A stretch of 64,000 nucleotides of DNA from Nageia nagi (Eukaryota > Pinophyta), in assembly GCA_050084985.1 (NCBI GenBank), contig JBITNC010000002.1, positions 19,468,001-19,532,000 on the forward strand. The letters are read 5' to 3'. Each line of letters begins with the position of its first letter. Positions within the stretch are counted from its first letter, which is position 1. Made by a program: the position numbers and the translations under genes. The notes beneath the pieces are model-generated. The model ran no database searches. It was not told the origin of the DNA and saw only the letters and a program-made list of their open reading frames with translations. Positions 46,382-57,545 of this stretch are shown here, in pieces.

Positions 46382-46640
46382 TGTTGTTGTGAAGGATGAA
46401 AATGGATTATATTATCTCAAAAATGAAAAGAATTCATATGGAGATTATTGTTGATGCAAACATGCCTATTATTCCATCTATTTTGATATACAAATGCATT
46501 ACTAACATGTAAAAATATGAGAAACTCCACTTATGCAACATAGAACATGCATATTATTCCATATATTATAAAGAACCTTTGAGTATGCGGTGATTTCCAT
46601 AATAAAATCAACTTTATCTCCAATATTATTTCAAGGGACA
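46382..46640. repeat. Satellite tract, right block
   Basis: One unit resumes after D: TTGTTGTGAAGGATG, GGAGATTATTG(T)TGATGCAAAC, CCTATTATTCCATCTATT, ACTCCACTTATGCAACA, and TTATTTCAAGGGACA, where the satellite stops. The anchor near 46611 is about 260 bp after the previous one once D is removed. Confidence 0.88.
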
Positions 46641-46814
46641 CGGTTACTCTAATTTGTTCAATGGAACAAATCACATCTTAATACACTAAAAATTTACAAA
46701 GATTCAAAGAGATTATCTCGATTGATAGAAACCTAGTTTCTTTACCACTATAGTGAGAAACCTACAAGTTTATTTTAAGCTATTTAACATATCCAAAAAT
46801 TTTAATAAAAACAC

Positions 46815-47050
46815 TAGAACAAAAAGGACCATTATGGGTATTTATAAATCGCTACCTACCATTAGATAAAAAGGACCTTTGGGGGAATTTATAAACTATC
46901 ACCTAAAGCATTTATAGGTGCTTATTTGATCATTTTCTATGAGAAAACCACCAAAAGTTGGTAGTATATGGTGGTGGTTAATAACTGCCAATATATGGTA
47001 CTTTAAACTATCACCTAGGGTTGTAAAGAGGTAGTTTAAATCACCACTTT
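46815..47050. repeat. Short duplications and inverted repeats
   Basis: AAAAAGGACC, then ATTTATAAA and CTA(C)C(T/A)CCTA, recur about 57 bp apart (46826, 46880). Further on, TTTAAACTATC and GGTAGTTTAAA form a hairpin with a ~20-nt loop (about 47005-47045). No known MITE family is recognised. Confidence 0.5.
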
Positions 47051-47631
47051 ATAGTTTAAGGGGTTAGTTTTAAATTTACACTTAGTAATTACATTTTTTT
47101 TAAAAAGGGAAATATCTTGAAAGCATTCTTCCAAATGAAAGACTACTTCTAGGTTATGCCATCCTTGATTACCTGAGGTATTCAAGCTTAATCATAATGA
47201 GACAAAATATAGTGTTGGCCATGGGCTCCCAAAGGATGGCCTGTTGGATTTGACCAACCATTTCACCTACAAATTTCCAATACATAGCATAATTGAAAAT
47301 AAATCAAACTATTAAAATTAGCAATAAAATTATATATACACCATATCATTATCAAGTAATTACATATCATTGTGAAAGTATACAAATTTTAATAAACACA
47401 TCACATACAATTAGGTTCAATAAAAATGAACAACATGTAACTTAAGTGTTTCATACTATATGATCTAAATGCACCAAAAGATAAATAATATGATAGTAAT
47501 ACATGATCTCTAGTTTGCTTCATACCTTATCCAATTTATGGGGAATATGAGTTTTTTCTATATTTACAAGATAAATATTATAAGTATGTTTTTGACAACT
47601 TACCACTTTTGTATAGGTTTTTGACATTGAA

Positions 47632-47730
47632 AAAATGTCTGGGTTGAACAATTACTTTCCTTCTCTAGGAAAATTTTAGGATTGAACAATTGCTTTCCTT
47701 CTCTATGATATTGTATTCTTTCATAATCCA
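47632..47730. repeat. ~47-bp tandem duplication
   Basis: (G/A)GGTTGAACAATTACTTTCC / GGATTGAACAATTGCTTTCC, each followed by TTCTCTA, lie side by side. Confidence 0.7.
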
Positions 47731-47754
47731 TGACTTTGTATTCTTCTACATCTT

Positions 47755-48180
47755 GCATATATGTTCGTGCCTTGCATTTTTTTAGAAGATCTATTTTGTG
47801 TGTATCTTGCAATCATTATAGATCATAAAACTATGTTCATGTCTTGCATATTTTTAAATAATTTTCAAGTCTTAAGTATTCTTCCACAATTTTTATGTGT
47901 CTATGGGACTTTTTTAGAAAACCCATTTTATGTGTATTTTGCAATCATTATAGATCATGAAACTATGTTTGGGTCATGCATCTTGCAAATAATTTTGGGT
48001 CTTGTATATTATTTCACATTTTTTATATATTTCTATTAGTCATTTTCAAAAAAACCCATTTAATGTGTATCCTACAATCATTATAGATCATGAAATTATT
48101 TTTTCATAATGCATATTATCAAACAATTCCCAGGTCTTGGGCATTCTTTCATATTTTTTATATATATCTATCAGAATATT
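47755..48180. repeat. 132-133 bp tandem repeat, ~3.2 copies
   Basis: CAATCATTATAGATCATGAAA starts at 47810, 47942 and 48075. Units also share TTTT(T)AGAAAACCCATTTT, GTGTAT and CTTG(G/C)GTATTCTTTCA-like parts. It lies in the presumed LTR of E. Confidence 0.85.
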
Positions 48181-48204
48181 CACAATGATAATATTTAATT
48201 TGCA

Positions 48205-48390
48205 AATAACAAGTAGACACATTCACATACCTAATTCAAGGTTTATGGATATTTTGGTAATGAAATTCAAATATCCATAAAGATAAACTATACAAACCAT
48301 AACATTCAATTTACAACCACTAAGTAGACACATCAACACAATAAATTATGGGTTTATGAGTATTTTGGCAATAAAGTTCAAAGCTAAAAT
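48205..48390. repeat. ~112-bp tandem duplication
   Basis: AAGTAGACACAT, then GGTTTATG(G)A(T/G)TATTTTGG and AAATTCAAA/AAGTTCAAA, recur at about 48210 and 48322. Confidence 0.7.
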
Positions 48391-49137
48391 CTTATACATG
48401 GAGTGCAATGATTGAATATCATAAACCATAAGCAAACCTATAGGAAATATCATGAATTGGATAAGGTGGGGATAGCTTCATTTACAAGCTCTCAATAGAT
48501 ATATCATCATTATGCTTCATAGTTTTTCATAATGTTACCATGCATTATGTTTCTTATAGGTATCCAAGGGGTAAATACATCCAACCCATAAGATATTAAC
48601 ACTTGGAGAAGAAAATAAACTATTTAACCTATATGATCCAAGTGTATCATATGATATGAAATGATCTAAATACAATAGCATATGATATGGAATTATCTAA
48701 GTACATTATATGATATGAAATTGTTGTAGTGAAAATAGAGTTGGAATGTAGAATAACATAAAATACAATTATTCTTAAATTTTCACTGAACCTCAAATTA
48801 TGTAAAATAGGTAGAAATGTTGTAATTATAAATTGATATTGATTTTCAGCTCAAACTACAATTTGCCCTTGGAAGGGACTTTTACAAATGCCATTTGCCA
48901 AAATGAAGGTATTAGATCTTCATTGTTTTTGATTTGCTTGCTTCTCTCCTTGATATGGACAACTTGTAAATCCTACACACATGCAAAAGATAATAACATC
49001 AAAGCATCTATGTATGACATGTATTAAATTGAAGCTAACATAAAATAATAAAAGGTATGAGCTCACAAGATTTTGGTAGCATTACCCTACTTCAAAATTG
49101 GGTTAAGATCCGGTCTCTATTGCTTTGTATTGGCTTG

Positions 49138-49146
49138 TATTTATAG
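49138..49146 (-). promoter_or_regulatory. TATA box, element E 3' LTR
   Basis: On the minus strand CTATAAATA, about 420 bp into the LTR. Position and sequence resemble the box in the LTR of C. Confidence 0.5.
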
Positions 49147-49568
49147 ATTTTGGGTGAGATGTTCCAAGGCTAGTAAGGGGAAGTGAAAAGCCACCATAGG
49201 TCGTAACTGACCCCCTCTATCCACATCATCTTAGAAGAATGAAATGTTTCAACTTTCTTTTATTATTTTGGTTTCTTGTTTGGCTATTACAGAGTCATCA
49301 GTGATTACTAGGTGGACCCCGGTGATCATCTCAAAATGTTGGTGACTATTTTGGGTCGCTGGTGACTAGTTTTCAATTTTGTAACAATATTAAAATGATC
49401 ACCAAATAGCCAATTTTACCTAAAAAGAGTCATGTGACCACCCATTTTGCATGTACTCAATGGGAGTTATCCAACAATATGGTTTTTAAACCTATTTTAT
49501 ATTGTCACAAAGAGTTATGATTATTTCAATGTTTACTAGTTAAAAAGGGACATTTTTAGGTGTCTACA

Positions 49569-49583
49569 TTTTGCCCCTTTTTA
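49569..49583 (-). other. Element E polypurine tract
   Basis: On the minus strand TAAAAAGGGGCAAAA abuts the LTR start. Confidence 0.85.
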
Positions 49584-50891
49584 AATTATCAACTGAAAAT
49601 GCGGTTGATGATTTCAAAAATATAGGATGTGAAGCTTTGTTGCTTGATTATTTGTTGTTGCTTTTTTATTATATAAGTTTTCACTCAATTTCTTAGATGA
49701 ATCAAAATTTTGATTTATCAAATTATGATAAAATGTGTTTTCTTTTAACATTTGATGTAGTTTTGAAAACAAATTTGCATGTACTTCAGAAGTGACTATT
49801 TTCGGTATGACGATGTGTTGAGCTTGTGTGATAGTTGCATAAAATTTCTATTATGTCATTTTGCATGTCTAAGTACACATGTACCATATAAGTCTTCTTT
49901 AGTATATGAGTTTTGATGGTGTTGTCCTTTGTCCCGACAACGGGGTTTCAAGATGATCTCCTATAACAATGATACATCACATTTTATCTTCTTTAATATT
50001 TGTAAATGTTAATGATATATTTTTTAAAATATCATCAAAATCTTTTTTGGTATAAAGCTTAAGATCTTTTGGTAGGATATAATTATAGCTTCTCTAAATC
50101 AAAACTTGTTATTTATACATATTTCATCATCTAGTGTTGTCATGAGGATAGCCCTTGCCATGGCTGAATATGATTTTTTTTTTACTTTTGCAATTGATAT
50201 GTTCTGAAAATGATATTGTAATACATCAAATTACACTTATGTCAATCTCCATACTGTGTGCTATTTATGGTAGTTGCATGACAAGACTCTAGTTTGTCTC
50301 TGCATACCGAAGTGAGTATGTGATGGTAAACTTATTTGATGTATATAATTTTGAGATAGTAATATTGTATATCAAAACTTCACTTGTGTTTATCTCCATA
50401 CTGTGTGCTATTTATGGCAGTTGCATGACAAGACTCTAGTTTGTCTCTACATGTTGAAGCGAGTATGTGATAGGAAGCTTGTTTTGTATATACAAGTCAT
50501 CTTTCATTTTCTCTGCTTTTGACCTAGCAGAATGGGTTTCGTGATGATCTCATGTGGTAAATTACTCATCGCATTTTATCATTTTTTGATTTTCTTGACC
50601 AATTTAAGGTTGTTTTGAAAAATTTTTAATATTCTTGTGACTATTCATAAATGTAGTGTTTTACTTCCAATCATCGATGTTTAGTGACAATCATCGGTGT
50701 CCGTCTTCAAGTCATTTGCATTTAGTGATAGTCATCGGTGTCTATCTTCAAGTCGTTGGTGTTTCAAAAAGAAAAAGTTTTAACTTTTTCTTATTCATTT
50801 CTTTTTAGCTGTCACTTTCATTGTCTACCAAAACCAGTTTCCATTGCAATTTCATTGATTTCCAGCCATTGATATTCGTTACAATCACCAT
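49584..50891. other. Region between 3' LTR and antisense PMD gene of E
   Basis: No coding region is seen. It holds a 147-bp tandem duplication (50195-50500) and shorter repeats of the kind AGT(G)A(T/C)A(G/A)TCATCGGTGTC (about 50675-50760). TTGACC words at about 50519 and 50592 match the W-box core on the strand of the PMD gene. This region should hold the promoter of that gene, if it had one. Confidence 0.5.
50195..50500. repeat. 147-bp tandem duplication
   Basis: ATCTCCATACTGTGTGCTAT, GTTGCATGACAAGACTCTAG and GAGTATGTGAT recur at an offset of 147 bp (50245, 50392). Confidence 0.88.
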
Positions 50892-53294
50892 GCCTCCATG
50901 TAGACGCTCCACTGGATGTTCTCGACCTATCTAGGATGAGGTAGGGTTTTGAAATAACTTTCTTTTCTATTTTTTGTTTATAATTTGTAATTTAACCATT
51001 TAATTTCAAAATTGAAACCATGAATGACATTTAAAAGTTATTTTGATTATTTCTATTGGATACAATTTGTAAATCATGCTTTTATTTATATTTTTTGTGA
51101 AATTTTTTTATAATTCGGCCTCGGTCAATGACCTAGGTCGAACGGATGATAGAGTCACCAGCGTTTGGAATGCGAACATCGACAACTGAGTCTTACCTAT
51201 TAGAAATGCTAGTGTTTTAGTATGAAATGCTATTTTTTTTTGAGCTAAACTTTTTTAACATTATACAGGTTCGAGACATCTTTGAGCCTCGAGGTAGATA
51301 TCCGTCGATTCTACAGGAGGGAAGAGATTTTCTAGGTCCAACCGATCACACTTTTTTTAGGTCAATTGGTTTTGGAGTGGGTCCACACATGGGTCGCATT
51401 CATTGGGAGTATCCTTTATTAGCTACGTTGTTAGACAGATGGGACGTAGTGACATGTACTTTTCATCTTTTGATAGGGGAGATGACTATCACAGTGGAGG
51501 ATATACATAGATTATATAGACTCCCCATTCATGGATAGAGGATTTTGCTTATGGTGGATAGAACAGGAGCTTTACCCACTATTTCTTATTTATATGGGGC
51601 CGCTCAGGTTGATACTATTATTTCTAATATTATTTTAGGTGGCATCCGATACTACCAGTATTGGATGGAGGATCAATAGGGGGCAATCCATTTTTCCTAC
51701 TTGATGGGTTTAGTATAGTGTTATGCTCTCTCTGATACTAGCAGTGGGAGGTTTTTATGGTCATTATTGCCCATTATTGCAGATATGATATAGCATGGTA
51801 CAGTGTATACTTGGGCACCTACACTATTAGCTCATATTTATAGTGAGCTATTCTTTTATTCTCAAGGGCATAGGGCTTCTTTATTAGTTACTATCACCTT
51901 GCAGGCGTGGGCTTATGAGCATATAGCTGTGGCTCATCCTCCAGGATTACCGATGCTTGGGTTTGGTAGTCACTTGGATTATGAGGTTGGCATAGTCCGA
52001 TGGTGTGATGATTTTTATATTCACCCATCAGATGGAGTTCATCGAGATGTGAGCTATTATCACCACATGCTTAGTCACTTAATTCCAAATTAGGTGAGAT
52101 TCAGACCTTATCACTTGTATCCTATCTAGAGAGAGCTTGCAATTGAGCTTACTGGTATTTGATAGCCACATGTTTTGAGTGGTCATCGAGTAGATTTTTT
52201 AGAGTATTTTTATTTTGAGAGAGTGCACCATTAGTTTGGCCTAGTTCAGGATGTACCTACCCCATCAGTACCATATCAATATGAGGGAACTATCTCAGTA
52301 GATGGTGTACAATCGTTGGTTTATGCAGAGCCTAATCCTACTCAAGAGGAGGGATCATTAGAGGATGATATCGGGGAGGATGATGTCGGGGTGTCTGAGG
52401 CCTTTAGGGCCTGGTGGGAGGAGGGAGATGATGGCCTAGAGGGTGGATTGGAGGGTTGACACATTCATCAACATGTTAATGTTATTGAGGAGTTGGGTGC
52501 TGTAGCAGGAAAGGGCGAGGTAGGCGAGGAGCCTATAGGAGTAGAGGCTGTGAGAGAGGAGGCTACCAGTGAGGAGGTCATGGTAAATTCTCTTGAGGAG
52601 TTAGCTCCTAAGGAGGAGGCTACAGGTGTAGGTGAGGAGGGAGCTACCCCAGAGGTTGCACACAGAGTCGAGGAGGCTCCTACTACCCAGGTTCCTAACA
52701 TTGATACTTTGCTAGGAGATATTTATGAGCTGAGATACTAGTTAGCATAGGCCAACTCATGCATGTACAGGTATAGGGTTGAGTAAGATAGATACAGATA
52801 GGAGAGAGATGAGGCTCATTTCTCTTTATAGGGAGCTCAAGCTCATCAGTTAGGAGCAGCATCTACTTACGGAGGTGGTTCTTTAGTTTTTAGTCATGGC
52901 ATTTGTCAGTAATAGGATTTTTTATAGTGGTATAGTACAGACGTGGCTAACAAGTGTTCCAGCTTTTACTCCTAGGGCTCACTATCCTATACCTCCAGAT
53001 AGTTATATGCCTATAGATATCTCAGCATATCAGATAGGTATTAGTGCATAGGGCATAGTTGGATCTCCAGGTAGGACTTAGAGGTCACGAGGTTTTCCTA
53101 GCAGGAGTGTTACACCTTGGGCATCTCCCTTAGGTGCTATTGGTTCATCCAAGTTACAAGGAGCTCAACTTCCAAGTAGTCCTACAGGATCTGTAAGCAC
53201 TACTCCTCTAGGTCAGGGTACCGGAGAGACTAGTAGATGGTGGAGGCGACCGAGTAGTCCTAGCAGACAAGGCAGTGGTTGGGGTAGTCCTTGA
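50892..53294 (+). pseudogene. Antisense plant mobile domain (PMD) gene of element E
   Basis: It runs opposite to gag-pol. A possible exon 1 (MPPCRRSTGCSRPI, stop, DE) ends at GAG|GTAGGG near 50940. The main exon follows a TTATACAG acceptor at 51268 and opens VRDIFEPRGRYPSILQEGRD. The PMD core reads HWEYPLLATLLDRWDVVTCT, FHLLIGEMTITVEDIHRLYR and LPIHG, then VYTWAPTLLAHIYSEL and LQAWAYEHIAVAHPPGLPML. One frame holds from 51269 to about 52860, including a Glu/Asp-rich tail (52370-52740). After one frameshift a Pro/Ser-rich end runs to a stop at 53292-53294 (SRQGSGWGSP). Of 14 stops I read in the main frame, 11 are TAG. Fewer lesions than the copy in C. PMD assignment is by motif only. Confidence 0.75.
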
Positions 53295-55226
53295 GGATGC
53301 CCTTTTTCATGATGTTATTTTTTATATGCTCATGAGGTTATTGGACCCTTGTAGTTTTATTTTATGATTCATGATGTTATGATGACCTTTTGATGGACTG
53401 TTATGATGTATATATAGATAGATAGATCTTTGATATTTATGGTACTTGTACAATTTTTGATGCATGAGCTTTCATTCTATATATAGATTTATGATAAAAT
53501 AGGTATGATGTGATGTTATGTAGATCATAATTGTCTTTTAATTACTTGATGATGAATAGATGTTAATGATAGATGTAATTTTCAAAATGTATGATGCATA
53601 GATATAATTATGGAATGTATGATGTATAATGATGAAATATATAACATATATCAACAAATTAGTTTGATGATGTTACTAATCTCAAAACTAAGTTAATAAT
53701 AAGTACAATTATAGTTGCTATAAACAATAAATCTAATTTATAATTTTAATAAGTTAAGTTACTTTAAGTTATTGATAATGTGGAATAACATAGTTGTTTA
53801 AATAAGTTAAGTTATTTAAGGACATATTTTTATTATATTTTTGTGGAATCAGATGCATCATCTTCCATACTTGGCAATTTTACAATAAACTTCTTGACAT
53901 GACAAACTAGTGACTTATGGATGTATATGAACATTAACTTTATCTTGGTTAGGGGAATAATAAATAATCATTCTTATCCTTTCCAAAGAAAAGCAAATTT
54001 TAATAATGTTCAAAGGTAATAGATAATAATAAAAATGGGTTTAACAAAATGATACAAATGACTCTAAGCACAAACAAATTACAAACTATGACAAAAGATT
54101 AGGTGATTTTGGAGGTTTATGAACATTAACTTTATCTTGGTCAGGGGAACAATAAATAATCATTCTTATCCTTTCCAAAGAAAAGAAATTTTAATAATGT
54201 TCAATGGTAATGACATTTTCAAAAGGAATGGGTTTAACAAAATGACACAAATGATTTTAAACACAAACAAAATACAAATTATGACAAAAGATTAGGTGAT
54301 TTTGGATTAATAACCAAGTTATTATAACATCTACCTTATCTTTCCTTATCTCAAGATTTAACAACCTAAGATGACATCAAACAATATCATTATATGTTGA
54401 TAAAAAATCTGTAAACTCCAGTGTGTGTAGTGAAATTCATTTCCCTTCTTAGATCATTTGAGATGAAATATCTTAGAGACATTAATAAGCTAGTCTATCT
54501 GTATGAAACGTATAGAGGTCCATAGGAAAGAAGGTCGCTAACCAAAATGGACATATCGCCACTTGTAAGGTATGCCTCATTGCCAGATAGGCATCCATAG
54601 CCCTGATGAGGATTAACCCCTCGATCTCGCTACAACCTTGCTCTACTTCCAATCAGGCGTCCATAGCCCCGATAGAGGATATTGTAATCACCCAAGAATC
54701 ATTGATATAATGTAGTAATTTTTTTTTCACCTTTTTTTTTTTATTCTTAGGTTCAAGATGAAGTGAATAATAGGATAGACACATAACTTTCACTCTTAAT
54801 ATCTCTTAGAATGATTTCATTCAAATTCTCTTAGAATTTTTTAATGTCGTAAGTGTTTGGAGTTTTTAGATTTTCCTTCAAACATAAACTTTATGTTTTT
54901 CTATCATCTATGGTATATCATTTCTTTATGAAAGAAAAGACAAAGTGAATATAGTGATAACAAGGAGATTATTCTAAGATGACCTTTTCACACATTACAC
55001 ATTTACTAGATAATCACTTTTACAATGACATACAACATATATTTACATCATACAAGGGTAGGGCACACAATTGCCAAGTGACCTCTAGATGTTTCCATCT
55101 AGGTAGATTTTATAATTTTATAATTTTTATGTATATTATAGTTTTCAATTTTTCAAGATTTTATAATTTTCAATTTTTTAAGATTTTATCATTTTTTCTA
55201 GGGAATCTATTCATGACGCGTTCAAA
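53295..55226. other. Non-coding spacer between PMD gene and ORF-X of E
   Basis: No gene is recognised. It holds a 191-bp tandem duplication and a GC-richer patch at about 54530-54680 in which GC(A/G)TCCATAGCCC(T/C)GATGAGG / GATAGAGG recurs 67 bp apart. PMD gene and ORF-X point at each other here, so both would end in this spacer. Confidence 0.5.
53926..54310. repeat. 191-bp tandem duplication
   Basis: TATGAACATTAACTTTATCT, GGGGAA(T/C)AATAAATAATC, TTATCCTTTCCAAAGAAAAG and ACAAAAGATTAGGTGATTTT recur with an offset of 191 bp (53926, 54117). The copies are still very alike, so it is younger than most repeats here. Confidence 0.9.
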
Positions 55227-56390
55227 TCAAGTTTGAACTGCCTCAGAATTAAATGAACAATGTGTTGAACTAAACAAAAAAATAAAATCTAATACCACTT
55301 GATTATGATAGATTTCTAGAACACAATAATCTAAGTGTTCGAATGTTACAGTTTGTGTGATTGAGATGATTTGTTCTCGATGTTTTAAAGTCAGGTTGTG
55401 AGTACAATCAACTATTATTTTGGGCTTTTCTATAGGACATAGAAGATAGAAATATATCATTAAATCATATTCTGAGTTAGGAGAACACCATAACTCAAAT
55501 GCATTGATACTAACAATAACTTGATATCCATTTACTTTGACATCCCAACCATAAGATTCATGTTCATCATAGAACGTCAAGGCCATTTTTTGTTGTATTT
55601 CAAGAGGCATGGAAAATATATTTGAATACAAAGGAGTAGGAACATTATGAATAAATTTCATAAAGATATCTTTATCATACCTACTTTCGAACCCTGGAAG
55701 ATAACTTCCATTATTTTGTAATCTATGTCCTTTTAATAGTTTTTCGATAATCTCATTTCTAACCCTTATTTGATTTATTGTTGTAAGTTTAGCAATACGA
55801 CAAGCTTGCCTTTTCTCCAACTTTCATTTCCAAATTGTATGTCGCATTTGCATGCAAAGAAATCTATGAGTTTTTCTATATTGTTGTTGTAACGTTCTAG
55901 GAGGAAAAGCCACAAAAGTATTTGAAAAATCATAAATTACCCTTTTATAAGGTAAATAATGTAAAATTTCATCTATCCATTCTAGGCTTTTGGTTAATTG
56001 TTTAACGTATTTCAGCCTAGCTAAAAGGAGTGAATACTCAGTTAATTGGCAATTTATGATGATTCTCGATATTCCATAAGGCCATTGTAGGCAGAAAGCT
56101 GTTATTTCTTGTGATATTCTTTCCATATGGGTGAAATAAATTTGTGGATCTAAAATAATGCTAGCTTCATATCCACAAAAGGTGACTTCCCAAACATTAT
56201 TTATACCACAAAACATATGGTATGTTCTTTCAAATTGTTCATCAATATTCAATCGTAAATAATTTAAGAGATTAAAATCAAATTTATGTTTTAAATATGT
56301 TAATGCTAAATCACCTAGATATCTTGGCGGTGTAAATCATACTTGTGGTTGCACTATGCTACCTTTAGTAGATTCCTTTGCCAGATTCAT
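55227..56390 (-). pseudogene. ORF-X: unrecognised sense ORF of element E
   Basis: Downstream of integrase and on the same strand is one frame of about 387 codons from ATG 56390 to 55227, interrupted by only two in-frame TGA stops. The middle part (55824-56252) has FERTYHMFCGINNVWEVTFC, ISQEITAFCLQWPYGISRII and HYLPYKRVIYDFSNTFVAFP. The last part (55227-55820) has NNGSYLPGFESRYDKDIFMK and VNGYQVIVSINAFELWCSPN. I know no family with these strings. There is no obvious signal peptide, membrane segment or zinc knuckle; the ends are basic and the core is rich in Ile, Tyr, Phe and Cys. Both stops could have come from CGA by C-to-T change. It is absent from A, B, C and F. It may be a captured host gene or an accessory gene of the lineage. 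Function unknown. Confidence 0.6.
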
Positions 56391-56479
56391 ATTTACTATT
56401 TTAATCATTAACACTTGACAAATATTAATACTTTTATTTATTTATTATTTTAACAATAAAATAAAATGAAAGAAAACTA

Positions 56480-57545
56480 ATGTACATTTTTTTTATGTAT
56501 AGAAGGGTCGAAGATGCATGATATTTATAGGTTCATGCTCTTCATTTCCTTCTAAATCTGATAAATGATAAGTTCCTTTATCGAATTTTTTCTTAATGAT
56601 ATATGGTCCTAACTAATTTGGAGCAAACTTATCTCTAAGTTGTCATTCTATTCGTGAAGTTTGTTGATTTTCTTTTAAAACCAAATCACCTATTTTGAAC
56701 TCATGAATTAGAGCCCTTTTATCAAAAGCTTGTTTTATCCTCTCCTGATAAACATGCATATGCTCTAAAGCATTGATACATTTTTCATCTAAAAGCAATA
56801 ATTGATCTAAGCGAGTCTGTCTTGCTTCCTCATCGGAGTTTTGCTCACTTAGGTTTATTCTAAGGGATGGTATCTCAAGTTCCATGGGTAAGATGGCTTC
56901 TGTTCCATATACTAAAGAGAATGGTGTTTCCCTAATAGGAGTGCATACACTAGTACGATAAGCCCATAAGGCTTTTGGTATTTTTGCATATGCCAATCTC
57001 TATGAGAATCATTTACTATTTTTGCTAAGATGTTCCGAATAGTTTTATTAGTAGCCTCTGCCTATCCATTGCCTTGTGGATAATATGGAGTGGAAAAACT
57101 TTGTTTAATTTTATACTTGTCACATATTTGTTTTACATACTTATTTTTAAAATTCTTTCCATTATCCATAATTAATTGGTTCGATATGCCGAATCTACAT
57201 ATAATATAATTTTCTATAAATTCAGCAATTCGTGAACCAGTGGTGGAAGTCATGGGAATAGCCTCTACCCATTTGGTAAAATATTCAGTTGCTGTAATGA
57301 TGAACTTGTGTCCACTAGAAAATGTAGGTGTAATTTGTCCTATTAAATCTAATGCCCATTTAGAGAATGGCCAAAGTGATTGTATAGGATGTAGTTCTGG
57401 AGATGGTTGTGAAAATAAATGAGCATATTGTTGAATTTTAAAACATTTTTTAACATATTCACAACAATCTTTTTCCATAGTTGGCCAATAATACCCCATT
57501 CGTATTAATAATTTTACAATCACAACATCATTAAAATGTCCTCCG
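56480..57545 (-). pseudogene. Element E integrase
   Basis: The zinc domain starts at about 57540 (HDGTCGGHFNDVVIVKLLIR, YYWPTMEKDC, CFKIQQYAH). In the core, Asp 1 is in WALDLIGQITPTFSSGHKFI and Asp 2 in LIMDNGKNFKNKYV. The third motif reads YYPQGNG, a TAG stop, AEATNKTIRNIL, so the Glu is present just after a stop. The C-terminal part (56643-56996) has FSLVYGTEAILPMELEIPSL and HEFKIGDLVLKENQ, then a stop and traces to about 56490 (LGPYIIKK, HLRPFYT). Only a few lesions: this is the best preserved integrase of the window. Confidence 0.9.

Larger units (their letters stand above)
46641..49568 (-). repeat. Element E 3' LTR (left limit unresolved)
   Basis: The inner edge is sure: on the minus strand the polypurine tract is followed by TGTAGACACCTAAAAATGT, the same start as element C. 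The TATA box at 49138-49146 fits. No partner LTR is in the window, so the outer edge cannot be placed. Up to 2.9 kb is possible. The stretch contains its own tandem repeats and no coding region. Confidence 0.55.

Noticed and set aside
52468-52701. Minus-strand Ser/Pro/Thr-rich ORF
   Set aside because: Complement of the Glu-rich tail of the PMD gene of E.
54530-54680. GC-richer patch as a possible tRNA or small RNA gene
   Set aside because: It is a short direct repeat; no cloverleaf or A/B box pair could be drawn.
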